A DNA stretch of 64,000 nucleotides. Source: DATARH01 sp050246595. Lineage in GTDB: Bacteria; Pseudomonadota; Alphaproteobacteria; ATCC43930; CGMCC-115725. The notes under the pieces were generated by a model. It ran no database searches and was not told the DNA's origin. It worked only from the letters and a program-made list of their open reading frames with translations. The position numbers were made by a program, and so were the translations under genes. The stretch spans positions 66,839-130,838 of the forward strand of contig JBFWVT010000006.1 in NCBI GenBank assembly GCA_050246595.1, in the 5' to 3' direction. Positions within the stretch are counted from its first letter, which is position 1; every line of letters begins with the position of its first letter. This document shows positions 52,422-61,240 of the stretch, piece by piece.

Positions 52422-53768
52422 GTGAGCTTCGCCCATCAAACCGCGCCTTCCGAGCCGAGGCCGGGCTTCGATCGCATCAGCGTCCGGCGTCTGGTGCTGA
52501 TCCGCTGGGTCGCGATCGCCGGCCAGGCCGTGACCTTGCTGGTCGTCTATGAGGGGTTCGGTTTCGCCGTGCCGCTGGTGCCCGCCTTTGCGGTCGTCTT
52601 CTGTTCGGTGCTGCTCAACCTGGCGATTGCGCTGTACTGGCGGGCGCAGGCGCGGCTCAGCGAGCGCCAGACCGCTGTATTCCTCGGCTACGACCTGTTG
52701 CAGCTCGGCGCCCTGCTTTATCTGACCGGCGGATTGGGAAACCCGTTCTCGATCCTGATCCTGGCCCCGGTCACGGTGGCCGCGACGGCGCTGTCGCTGC
52801 GCCCGGTCATCGCGCTCGCGGCGCTGGCGATCGCGATGATCAGTCTTCTGGCGCTGTGGCACATGCCGCTCCCGTGGCAGCGGCCGCTGCACTTCCCGCC
52901 GGAGTTCGTGCTCGGTCTGTGGACCGCGCTGGTGATCGCGACGATCTTTATCAGCCTGTATACATGGAGCGTAGCGGCCGAAGCGCGGCGGCTGCGCGAT
53001 GCGGTCGCCGCGACGCAGCTTGCCCTGGCGCGCGAGCAGCGCGTCTCGGCGGTCGGCGCGCTGGCCGCCGCGGCGGCGCACGAATTGGGCAGCCCGCTCG
53101 CCACGATCGCGGTCGTCGCCAAGGAGCTGGTGCACGACCTGCCATCCGATTCGCCGCATCGCGAGGATGCCGAACTGCTGCTGAGCCAGTCCGAGCGGTG
53201 CCGCGACATCCTCGCGCAACTGGCGCAGCGGCCGGACGACGAGGGCGGCGCCTCGCCCTACACGCGACTGCCGATTTCGGCGCTGGTCGAGGCGTCGGGC
53301 GCACCGTATCGCGACCCGCGGGTCCGGGCGATTTTCGCGGCCACCGGCGCGCCTGCCGCCGACGAGCCGTTGGTCCGCCGCAGCCCGGAGATCATTCACG
53401 GGCTCGCCAACCTGATCCAGAACGCGGTGCAGTTTGCCCGCGAGGAGGTCAGCGTCACGACGCACTGGGACAGGACGACGGTTACGGTCGAAATCGTCGA
53501 TGACGGCCCCGGTTTTCCGCCGAACCTGCTGGCCCGCCTCGGCGAACCCTATCTGTCGACGCGGGCCGGCGATTCGAACCACATGGGTCTCGGCATCTTT
53601 ATCGCGCAGAGCCTGTTGGAACGCAGCGGCGCCGAACTCGTCTTCAACAACCTGATTGAAGGCGGGGCGCATGTTGTCATTTCGTGGAAGCGTTCCAATC
53701 TGGAGACGGGAACGCGACCGGATGCCGCGCTGCCGAACGTCGCGCCGGTCAGAGCGCATCACACCTGA
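52422..53768 (+). CDS. regB: redox-sensing histidine kinase RegB/PrrB/ActS
   Basis: A 448-residue kinase with six N-terminal helices. The quinone-binding heptad GGLGNPF is at residues 103-109, the H-box AAAAHELGSPLATI has His220, and the redox-active Cys of the dimerisation region is Cys260 in SERCRDIL. NLIQNAVQFA, DDGPGFPPNLL and GLGIFIAQSLLER complete the ATPase domain. It controls redox-dependent genes for respiration, nitrogen or carbon fixation in relatives. Translation starts at GTG 52422. regA follows. Confidence 0.95.
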   Translation: MSFAHQTAPSEPRPGFDRISVRRLVLIRWVAIAGQAVTLLVVYEGFGFAVPLVPAFAVVFCSVLLNLAIALYWRAQARLSERQTAVFLGYDLLQLGALLYLTGGLGNPFSILILAPVTVAATALSLRPVIALAALAIAMISLLALWHMPLPWQRPLHFPPEFVLGLWTALVIATIFISLYTWSVAAEARRLRDAVAATQLALAREQRVSAVGALAAAAAHELGSPLATIAVVAKELVHDLPSDSPHREDAELLLSQSERCRDILAQLAQRPDDEGGASPYTRLPISALVEASGAPYRDPRVRAIFAATGAPAADEPLVRRSPEIIHGLANLIQNAVQFAREEVSVTTHWDRTTVTVEIVDDGPGFPPNLLARLGEPYLSTRAGDSNHMGLGIFIAQSLLERSGAELVFNNLIEGGAHVVISWKRSNLETGTRPDAALPNVAPVRAHHT

Positions 53769-53796
53769 GAGCACCAGGAACGAGGGGTTAAAGCAC

Positions 53797-54399
53797 ATGA
53801 ACGCCAGTGATCGCCCGGCGCAGAGCGCGGGATCGGAAATTGCGCCGCTGTCCTTGCAGGATCTGCCGGAGTCGGAGCGTACGCTGCTGATCGTCGATGA
53901 TGACGCGCCGCTCTGTCAGCGGCTGGCGCGGGCGATGGAACGGCGCGGGTTTGTCGTCGAGACCGGCGACTCGGTCGCCGCCGGCGTCGCCGCCGCGACC
54001 GCGCATCCGCCGGCCTTCGCGGTGGTGGATCTGCGGCTCGGAGACGGCAGCGGTCTCGATGTCGTCAGCGCGCTGCGCGAGGCGCGGCCCGGGGCGCGCA
54101 TCGTCGTGCTGACCGGCTACGGCAACATCGCCACCGCCGTCGCCGCGGTCAAAGCGGGGGCTGTCGATTATCTGCCGAAACCGGCCGATGCCGACGCGGT
54201 CGAGCGGGCGCTGCTGGCCGGCGAGGGCGAGACCCCGGAGCCGCCGGAGGACCCGATGTCGGCCGACCGGGTGCGCTGGGAGCACATCCAGCGCATCTTC
54301 GAGCTGTGCGACCGCAATGTTTCCGAGACCGCGCGGCGCCTCAAGATGCACCGCCGGACATTGCAGCGCATCCTCAGCAAACACGCGCCGCGCAGTTAG
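53797..54399 (+). CDS. regA: redox response regulator RegA/PrrA/ActR
   Basis: A 200-residue regulator. The receiver has LLIVDDDAPLC and phospho-accepting Asp78 in AVVDLRLGDGSGL, Thr in VLTGYGNIATAV and Lys in YLPKPADAD. The C-terminal Fis-type helix-turn-helix, with NVSETARRLKMHRRTLQRIL, is nearly invariant in RegA proteins. The ATG at 53797 follows CGAGGGG. It is partner of regB, 28 bases upstream. The conserved small senC gene often found nearby is absent. Confidence 0.96.
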   Translation: MNASDRPAQSAGSEIAPLSLQDLPESERTLLIVDDDAPLCQRLARAMERRGFVVETGDSVAAGVAAATAHPPAFAVVDLRLGDGSGLDVVSALREARPGARIVVLTGYGNIATAVAAVKAGAVDYLPKPADADAVERALLAGEGETPEPPEDPMSADRVRWEHIQRIFELCDRNVSETARRLKMHRRTLQRILSKHAPRS

Positions 54400-54481
54400 A
54401 ATTCGCATGCGGGCTGATTACGCGCCAGTCCAGTTCTACTGGAACGCAATCCTTGTCGCGGCAAAGAATGTAGTCTCTGGA

Positions 54482-54487
54482 TATAAT
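54482..54487 (+). promoter_or_regulatory. possible -10 box upstream of the DUF6600 gene
   Basis: A perfect TATAAT lies in an AT-rich patch 58 bases before the ATG at 54545. No good -35 box sits at 16-18 bases; the best TTGTCG is 23 bases away. It may be an activator-dependent promoter. Confidence 0.3.
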
Positions 54488-54544
54488 TTGGCGAACAGCC
54501 CGTAACGGGCTAGCGCGGTCTGCGTCGGATGCTATGATCGGCGC

Positions 54545-56257
54545 ATGATCGGACGCCGAATTATTCTTCCGAGTGCACTTCTGCTGTTGCTGTTTGCCGG
54601 GTCCGCCTCCGGAGCCAGCGCTTCGACGCCCGACGATCCGACGCAAGGCAGGGTCGGCGGAATAGCGGTCGCGGAAGGCGAGGTGGCGATACGCGGTCCG
54701 GCGAGCGGGCGAGCGGGCGGCGATTCGCGGTCCGGCGCGTGGTCCGAGGCCGGAAAAAACGACCCGGTCGCTTCCGGCATGTCGCTGCGTACCGCGGCGG
54801 CAGCGCGTGCGGTACTGCGGGTCGGCGCCAACCTTGTCGCTTTTTCCGACGGTTCCGAGGCCGATATCGTCAGGCTCGATGCCGCCGGAATGGGGATCGC
54901 GCTGCGCCGCGGACGGCTCGGCGTGCGGCTCTCCGAATTCGACGCGGGGAGCGAGGCCGAAATAATGATCCCGGGCGGCGCGCTGCGCCTGTCGGCGCCG
55001 GGCGAGTACGACATCCTCGCCGGCGACGCGAAGTCCCCGGCGCGGGTCGCCGTGTATGCCGGCGAAGCCCGGTTTTCCGGCAAGCGGCTCGATGCCGTCG
55101 TCGCGAGCGGCGGGGCTGTGTTGCTGACCGGTAATGATCCGTTCGCGATATTGCCGGGCAGCACCGACGAGGATGCGTTCGGCGAATGGTGGCGCGCGCA
55201 GCAACGCGCTCCGGCCGAGGCACCCGCGCTCCGCCACGTATCGGCCGCGGTCACCGGCCACGAGATGCTTGACGAGCACGGCGCCTGGGAGAGCGCCGCC
55301 GGTCTCGGCGCGGTGTGGTTCCCGAAGGATCTGCCGCAGGACTGGGCGCCGTACCGATATGGGCGCTGGCGCTGGATCGGCGCGTGGGGATGGATCTGGA
55401 TCGACGACATGCCCTGGGGTTTCGCGACCTCGCATTTCGGCCGTTGGGCGCAGGTCGGCGGGTCCGACGCCAAAGCCGGGCGCTGGGGATGGGTCCCGGG
55501 CGAGCGCGTCGATGAACCGGTTTTCATGCCGGCCGCGGTCGCCTTTCTTGGCACCGCCGGGGTGGGGCTCAGTTATCCCGACGCGTTCAGCCCCGCGGTG
55601 GCATGGTTTCCGCTCGCGCCGGGCGAGATTTACTGGCCGAGCTTTACCGACGATCCGGACGCGATCCGGCGTCTCAACACCGGCACCGTCGCCGATCTGG
55701 TGGCGATCGGCGCGGCCCTGAAAGGCGATCCGCCGGCCCACATCGTCACCGGCGAGTACCGCAACCGCCGCCATGCGAGCGTCGTGCCGCGTCCGGTCTT
55801 TGTCGGCGGCAAGCCGATCGCCGATTCGGTTATCGATCTGCCGGCGCGTCGGCTCGAAAACGCGCCGCTGCTCGCCGGGTCGCCGGGGATCGAGCCAAAA
55901 GGAGCAAGCTCGCCGACCGGAGCCGCGATCGTCTCGGCCGGCAGCGGGGCGGCCGCGAACGTGGCCAAAGCCCGCGATACGCTCAGCCGCATCATCAAAT
56001 GGCGCGAACAGCGCAAGCGCGCCGTCGAGCCGGCCGTGTCGCGCAAGCCTGTCCCGAACACGCCGGCGGTCGAGAAGCGCAAGGCAAAGCCGCGGGCGAT
56101 CGGCAGAAAGAACGGAACAGCGCCGACGCAGCGGGCGGCGACGCGGGTGCGGTCGAAAACCGTCCCGAAAGCGCGCGTGCGCGAGGCCGGGAGCGGCGGT
56201 AAATTGGGGAAGTCGCGCGCTGCGGAGCTGTCCCGCCGAGATGTCGGCGGCGGCTGA
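54545..56257 (+). CDS. exported FecR-like/DUF6600 protein
   Basis: A 570-residue secreted or envelope protein. The signal peptide is PSALLLLLFAGSASGASA. A FecR-like beta region follows at about residues 40-200 (VLRVGANLVAFSDGSEADIVRLD, LSAPGEYDIL). The aromatic-rich DUF6600 domain is at about 235-330: HGAWESA, YRYGRWRWIGAWGWIWIDD, HFGRWAQVG and RWGWVPGER. The last 100 residues are Lys/Arg-rich, disordered and probably bind the wall or polyanions. It stands alone after regBA. Function unknown. Confidence 0.85.
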   Translation: MIGRRIILPSALLLLLFAGSASGASASTPDDPTQGRVGGIAVAEGEVAIRGPASGRAGGDSRSGAWSEAGKNDPVASGMSLRTAAAARAVLRVGANLVAFSDGSEADIVRLDAAGMGIALRRGRLGVRLSEFDAGSEAEIMIPGGALRLSAPGEYDILAGDAKSPARVAVYAGEARFSGKRLDAVVASGGAVLLTGNDPFAILPGSTDEDAFGEWWRAQQRAPAEAPALRHVSAAVTGHEMLDEHGAWESAAGLGAVWFPKDLPQDWAPYRYGRWRWIGAWGWIWIDDMPWGFATSHFGRWAQVGGSDAKAGRWGWVPGERVDEPVFMPAAVAFLGTAGVGLSYPDAFSPAVAWFPLAPGEIYWPSFTDDPDAIRRLNTGTVADLVAIGAALKGDPPAHIVTGEYRNRRHASVVPRPVFVGGKPIADSVIDLPARRLENAPLLAGSPGIEPKGASSPTGAAIVSAGSGAAANVAKARDTLSRIIKWREQRKRAVEPAVSRKPVPNTPAVEKRKAKPRAIGRKNGTAPTQRAATRVRSKTVPKARVREAGSGGKLGKSRAAELSRRDVGGG

Positions 56258-56397
56258 CAAAACGCGGCGAACAACGACTCCGGCCCGGCTCCGCCCGGCC
56301 GGTTCTTGAGCTTGTCCCGCCAAGGCGCGATCCTCTTTTCCCGCCGCCGGGCCCTGCGCGAGGATGACCGGCGCAGGAAACTGGCAGGAGATGCGCG

Positions 56398-57225
56398 ATG
56401 CAGATCGTCGATGCCCAGATCCATACCTGGGGAAGCGGCTTGCCGAGCAACATGTCGCATTGGCAGGTGACGCATTTCACACCCGAAGAGGCGATCGTCC
56501 TGATGGACGAAGCGGGGGTCGATGCCGCCGTGATCCATCCGCCGGGCTGGGACCCGAATTCGACCGAGATGGCTCTCAAGGCGGTGCGCGACTATCCCGG
56601 CCGCTTCGCGATCATGGGGGCGCTGCCGCTTGACGACCCGGCATCTCCCGCGCGGGTTGCGACTTGGCGGCAGCAGCCTGGGATGCTCGGTCTGCGGTAC
56701 ACGTTCCTGCACGATCCGGCGCGGCGCTGGCTGCACGAGGGCGGGCTCGACTGGCTGTGGTCGGCGGCCGAGAGGGAAGGCGTCCCGATCGCGGCGCTGG
56801 CCACCGATTCACTGGTGGAGCTGGGCCACATCGCCGGGCGGCATCCCGGTCTGCGTCTGACGATCGATCACCTCGGCGGCAGGGGCGGGCTGACGACGCT
56901 GAAAGACGATGCCGCGATGACCCATATGCCGCAGCTTCTCGCGCTCGCCAGATATCCGAATGTCGCAGTCAAGGCGACCGGCGCGCCGGGCTATTCGAGC
57001 GAGCCCTATCCGTTCCCGACGATGCAGAAATACCTGCGGCAGATTTACGATGCGTTCGGGCCGCACCGCATGTTCTGGGGCACCGACATCACAAAGATGC
57101 CGTGCTCGTGGCGGCAATGCGTAACGATGTTCACCGAGGAGCTTTCCTGGCTCGGCGAGGACGACAAGCGGCTCGTCATGGGAGACGCGCTGTGCGCCTG
57201 GTGGGGCTGGGACCGCGCCGGCTGA
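56398..57225 (+). CDS. amidohydrolase family protein (PF04909 type)
   Basis: A 275-residue TIM-barrel enzyme. MQIVDAQIHTWG gives the N-terminal metal-site pattern (QIH instead of HxH), LTIDHLGGRGG carries a His, and MFWGTDITKMPCSW has the conserved Asp. It is similar in layout to the protein at 9968. The family includes lactone hydrolases and gamma-resorcylate-type decarboxylases. It is the nearest enzyme upstream of the solute-binding array, though a gene on the other strand lies between. Confidence 0.83.
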   Translation: MQIVDAQIHTWGSGLPSNMSHWQVTHFTPEEAIVLMDEAGVDAAVIHPPGWDPNSTEMALKAVRDYPGRFAIMGALPLDDPASPARVATWRQQPGMLGLRYTFLHDPARRWLHEGGLDWLWSAAEREGVPIAALATDSLVELGHIAGRHPGLRLTIDHLGGRGGLTTLKDDAAMTHMPQLLALARYPNVAVKATGAPGYSSEPYPFPTMQKYLRQIYDAFGPHRMFWGTDITKMPCSWRQCVTMFTEELSWLGEDDKRLVMGDALCAWWGWDRAG

Positions 57226-57373
57226 GGCTTCTTGTCGTTGCCCGGTCGCAGCCTCGGCCCGGGTGCCGAGGCTGCGACCGTTGCCGAGTGCTCTTGCCGG
57301 CGAGGCGCTGTCAACGGAACGAGGCGGCTGAGACCCGCGATCGAACCGAGCAGCCTCGCGGCGTCAGCCCCAA

Positions 57374-57730
57374 TCAGTACCCGTATCCGTAGTAGTACGG
57401 ATACGCATAGCCGTAGGAGTACGGATACGAATACCCGTAATAAGGGTACTGGTTCGCCGCTCCGGCAATCGCTGCGCCGGCCAACGCACCGCCGAGCAGA
57501 CCCAGAGCAGCCGCGTCGCCGCCGCGCCAGCCATGCCGGTGATGTCCGCGCCAGTGATGATTGCCGCGCCAGTGATCCCCGCCGCGCCAGTGGCCGCCGT
57601 GCCAACCGTGACCGCCGCGATGCTGCGCGTAGGCGCTCCCCGGCGCCAGCGTTAGCGAGGCCGCCGCCAATACGGCCGCCCCCAGCACCGCGGTTCGGCC
57701 GGAAGTTCCGAAGTTTTTAATGATGCTCAT
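57374..57730 (-). CDS. Gly/His/Tyr-rich small exported protein
   Basis: A 118-residue protein with a signal peptide ending SAYAQ. The mature part has a His/Trp/Gly/Arg block (HGGHWRGGDHWRGNHHWRG and so on, residues 37-70), a glycine-zipper helix (ALGLLGGALAGAAIAGAA) and a tail of Tyr-Pro-Gly repeats (YGYSYPYSYGYAYP). Such proteins are common and uncharacterised; the His block could bind metal. GGAGG lies before the ATG. It is divergent from the solute-binding array. Confidence 0.75.
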   Translation of the reverse strand: MSIIKNFGTSGRTAVLGAAVLAAASLTLAPGSAYAQHRGGHGWHGGHWRGGDHWRGNHHWRGHHRHGWRGGDAAALGLLGGALAGAAIAGAANQYPYYGYSYPYSYGYAYPYYYGYGY

Positions 57731-57983
57731 CTTGATCCTCCGATTGGAGCTGTGCCGATCGATTGGGCCGCGCCGCCTCCAATGCGACCCCGTCTGTCGA
57801 TAACGAGCCTGCGGCCCTCACCATTCCTTCCACAACTGGAAACGGCGCGGGCCGATGGACGCACCGCGGATCGACCTGGCGCGCTGTTGCCCGCCTATAC
57901 GGTCGCGTATGATGCGCCGGCGGCAATAGTGGGTCACAATGGTGGGTCTATGGTGCAGGCATCGCTCAAAGGGAGGGACCAGG

Positions 57984-59549
57984 ATGAATAGATGGCAGAG
58001 CGTCGCGGCGGCGGCGATTGTGGCCTGCGCCGTGATCGCGGGCGGTGCCGGTTTGGCGGCGGCCCAGACAGGAACCGCGGCGGCCCAGACCAAACCGGAA
58101 GGCGAGATGCGGTTTGCGCTCTATGTGACAATGCCGCCGACCTGGCTCGATCCGGCAGAGGCGACCCCGAGCTTTACCTCGCCGTTCTGGATCCTCTACG
58201 CGCTGCACGACGCGCTCGTGAAGCCGATGCCCGGCCAGCGCATGGCGCCGAGCCTGGCCGAATCCTGGACCGAGAGCCCGGACAAACGCTCTTACGAATT
58301 CAAGCTGCGCCAGGGTGTCAAGTTTCATAACGGCGACCCGTTCACCGCCGACGATGTCGTCTTCAGCTTCTCGCGCACAAAGGGCGCCGAACTGCACGAA
58401 AAGGTGAAGGAGGTCGTCGCGGTCGATCCGCACACGGTGCGCTTTGTGCTGCACGAACCGTGGCCCGATTTCATGACGATGCTCGGCACGCTGGCGAGCG
58501 GCGCCGGCTGGATCACGCCGAAGAAGTATTTCGAGCAGGTCGGTCTCGACGGTTTCCGGAACCACCCGATCGGCCTCGGCCCCTACAAATTCGTCAGCAT
58601 GAAGCCGGGGATCGAGATTGTGATGGAGGCGAACGAGGAATACTGGCGCAAGGTGCCGTCGGTGAAACGCCTTGTATATCTGAGCGTCCCTGACGGAACG
58701 ACTCGGCTGGCGATGCTGAAGCGCGGCGAGGTCGATGTCGCCTATCTGCTCGAAGGCCAGCTCGGCGAGTCGATCAAAAACGATCCCGAGCTGAAACTGG
58801 TCTTCTCGGGCGGGGTCGCGACCTTCGTGCTCGATTTCTTCGATATGTGGGACCCGAAATCGCCGTGGGCCGACCCGCGCGTGCGCAAGGCGGCAAGCCT
58901 GGCGATCGACCGCAAGCTGATGAGCGAGACCGACAATCTCGGCGCGTCTCAGCCGAACGGCAGCATCATCCGGAAAACCATGGAGTTCGCGCTGCCGATC
59001 GAGGCCGATCCGTATGATCCGGAGCGCGCCAAAAAACTGCTCGCGGAGGCCGGATATCCGAACGGGTTCGACGCCGGAGAATTCCATCCCTATCCGCCCT
59101 ATTTCGCGACCGGCGAGGCGATCGTCGCCTATCTCGGGGCGGTCGGCATCAGAGCGAGGCTGCGCACGATGGAGCGCGCCGCGTTCTCCTCGGCACTGGC
59201 ATCGAAAAAGCTGAAAGGCGTGTGCCTCTGCCCCGCCGGGGCGACCTACGGCAACGCCTCGACCCGCATGGCGACAACCGTGCCGAGCGACGGCGTCAGC
59301 GCCTATGGCGGCTGGCCCGAGGTGGACGAACTGTATAAGAAGCAACTGAACGAGAGCGACCCCGAGAAGCGCGAAGCGATGCTGCACGAAATCCAGAAGA
59401 TCCTGCACGAGCGCACGCGGTTCGCGCCGGTTTGGGACTATTACTGGCCGAGCGGGATCGGGCCGCGCGTCGAGGAAGCGTCGCTGAACAGGATCGATCC
59501 GTTTCCGTGGTCGGCGCCGCTCGAAGATGTCAGACTGAAGCGGCAATAA
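57984..59549 (+). CDS. ABC-type solute-binding protein, family 5 (array copy 1)
   Basis: A 521-residue periplasmic binding protein. The signal peptide is AAAAIVACAVIAGGAGLAAAQ, followed by a local duplication AAAQTGTAAAQTKPEGEM. Hallmarks are RMAPSLAESWTESPDKRSYEFKL, VKFHNGDPFTADDVVFSFSR, HPIGLGPYKFVSMKPG and DPRVRKAASLAIDRK. The paralogue-specific LKGVCLCPAG motif lies near residue 425. AGGGAGG precedes the ATG. It is the first of three tandem genes with no transporter subunits nearby. The ligand is unknown; the family binds peptides, sugars, opines and metals. Confidence 0.93.
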   Translation: MNRWQSVAAAAIVACAVIAGGAGLAAAQTGTAAAQTKPEGEMRFALYVTMPPTWLDPAEATPSFTSPFWILYALHDALVKPMPGQRMAPSLAESWTESPDKRSYEFKLRQGVKFHNGDPFTADDVVFSFSRTKGAELHEKVKEVVAVDPHTVRFVLHEPWPDFMTMLGTLASGAGWITPKKYFEQVGLDGFRNHPIGLGPYKFVSMKPGIEIVMEANEEYWRKVPSVKRLVYLSVPDGTTRLAMLKRGEVDVAYLLEGQLGESIKNDPELKLVFSGGVATFVLDFFDMWDPKSPWADPRVRKAASLAIDRKLMSETDNLGASQPNGSIIRKTMEFALPIEADPYDPERAKKLLAEAGYPNGFDAGEFHPYPPYFATGEAIVAYLGAVGIRARLRTMERAAFSSALASKKLKGVCLCPAGATYGNASTRMATTVPSDGVSAYGGWPEVDELYKKQLNESDPEKREAMLHEIQKILHERTRFAPVWDYYWPSGIGPRVEEASLNRIDPFPWSAPLEDVRLKRQ

Positions 59550-59586
59550 GCGCCGCGGTTTTTCGCGAAAGGAGTAACAGGCGACG

Positions 59587-61131
59587 ATGCACAGGTGGTT
59601 GAGGAAGCTGGCCTTTGCCGCGGTCCTGACAGGGGCCGCTTCCATCGGTCCGATCGGCTCCGCGGTCGCGCAGACCAAGCCGGAAGGCGAGATGAAGTTC
59701 GCGTTGTACGTGACGATCGCGCCGGCCTGGTTCGACCCGGGCGAAGCGGTGCCGGGTTTTTTCACGGCGTTCTGGATGCTGACCGCCTTGCATGATGCCT
59801 TGGTGCGGCCCCTGCCGGGCGAGCGCATGGCGCCGGCGCTCGCCGAATCCTGGAGCGAGAGCCCCGACAAGCTCACTTACGAGTTCAAGCTGCGCCAGGG
59901 GCTCAAATTCCATAACGGCGACCCGTTCACCTCGGAAGATGTCGTGTTCAGCTTCAAGCGCTCGAAGGGGGCGCAGATGCACGAGAAGGTGAAGGAGGTC
60001 GTCGCGGTCGATCCGCACACGGTGCGGTTTGTGCTGCACGAACCGTGGCCCGATTTCATGACGATGTACGGCACGTTCGCCAGCGCCGCCGGCTGGATCG
60101 CGCCGAAGAACTATTTCGAGAAGGTCGGACCCGATGGCTTCAAGAATCACCCAATCGGCCTCGGCCCCTACAAATTCGTCAGCATGAAGCCGGGTATCGA
60201 GCTGGTGCTGGAGGCGAACGAGAACTACTGGCGCAAGGTCCCGTCGATAAAACGCATCGTGTTCCAGAGCGTGCCGGATGCGACGACGCGCATCGCGACG
60301 CTGAAGCGCGGCGAGGTCGATCTTGCCTATCTGCTGGAAGGTCAGCTTGGCGAGTCGATCCGCAACGACCCCGAGCTGAAACTCGTCTTCTCGGGCGGCG
60401 TTGCGACCAATTTCATCGATTTCCTCGATATGTGGGACCCGAAATCGCCGTTCCATGATCCGCGCGTGCGCAAGGCGGTCAGCCTCGCGATCGACCGCAA
60501 ATCGCTCAGCGAAGCGGACACGCTCGGTGCCTCGAAGCCGAACGGCAACATCATGCCGCGGAATTTCGAATTCGCGGTGCCGATCGAACCCGATCCCTAC
60601 GATCCGGCGCAGGCCAAAAAGCTGCTCGCCGAGGCCGGGTATCCGAACGGGTTCGACGGCGGCGATTTGTACCCGATCCCGCCCTATTTCGCGACCGGCG
60701 AGGCGATCGTCAATTATCTCGGCGCCGTCGGCATCAGGATGAGGCTGCGCACGATGGAGCGCGCCGCGTTCTATTCGGCGCTCGGCAACAAAAAGCTGAA
60801 GGGGCTGTGTTTTTGCAGCACCTCGGTGCAGGGCAATGCCTCGACCCGCATGGCGGCGATCGTGCCGAGCGATGCCACCTATGCCTATGGCGGCTGGCCC
60901 GATGTCGATGAACTGTACAGGAAACAGCTGAGCGAAACCGACCCCGAGAAGCGCGGCGCGATGCTGGCCGAGATCCAGAAGATCCTGCACGAGCGCACCC
61001 GTTTCGCGCCGATCTGGGACTATTTCTGGCCGAGCGGGACCGGGCCGCGCGTCGCGGATGCGGCTCTGATGAAGATCGATCCGTTTCCGTGGTCGGCGCC
61101 GCTGGAGGATGTAAAGCTGAAGCAGCCATAA
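59587..61131 (+). CDS. ABC-type solute-binding protein, family 5 (array copy 2)
   Basis: A 514-residue paralogue of the preceding gene, 37 bases downstream behind AAAGGAGTAACAGG. Signal peptide LAFAAVLTGAASIGPIGSAVAQ. It keeps TKPEGEMKFALYVTIAPAWFDP, NGDPFTSEDVVFSFKRSK, HPIGLGPYKFVSMKPG, DPRVRKAVSLAIDRKS and the LKGLCFCSTS motif. Long stretches are identical to copy 1 even at DNA level (around 58410 and 60000), pointing to recent duplication or conversion. Ligand-contact regions such as FHDPRVRK and NFIDFLDMW differ, so specificity may differ. Confidence 0.93.
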   Translation: MHRWLRKLAFAAVLTGAASIGPIGSAVAQTKPEGEMKFALYVTIAPAWFDPGEAVPGFFTAFWMLTALHDALVRPLPGERMAPALAESWSESPDKLTYEFKLRQGLKFHNGDPFTSEDVVFSFKRSKGAQMHEKVKEVVAVDPHTVRFVLHEPWPDFMTMYGTFASAAGWIAPKNYFEKVGPDGFKNHPIGLGPYKFVSMKPGIELVLEANENYWRKVPSIKRIVFQSVPDATTRIATLKRGEVDLAYLLEGQLGESIRNDPELKLVFSGGVATNFIDFLDMWDPKSPFHDPRVRKAVSLAIDRKSLSEADTLGASKPNGNIMPRNFEFAVPIEPDPYDPAQAKKLLAEAGYPNGFDGGDLYPIPPYFATGEAIVNYLGAVGIRMRLRTMERAAFYSALGNKKLKGLCFCSTSVQGNASTRMAAIVPSDATYAYGGWPDVDELYRKQLSETDPEKRGAMLAEIQKILHERTRFAPIWDYFWPSGTGPRVADAALMKIDPFPWSAPLEDVKLKQP

Positions 61132-61240
61132 GGCTGTCCTGAACGACGACGCGGCCGAACGCCTCGGCCTTATCCGACGCAAGACGTGCGAGCGGCAAAC
61201 AGCTGCTCGCAGGTTTGGCGCAAGTGGGGGGAAACCGAAG

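Noticed and set aside
57966..59876. A 636-codon minus-strand frame opposite solute-binding copy 1, with similar frames opposite copies 2 and 3.
   Set aside because: Its sequence follows from the opposite-strand codons of well-supported binding proteins. The similarity between the antisense frames comes from paralogy of the sense genes.
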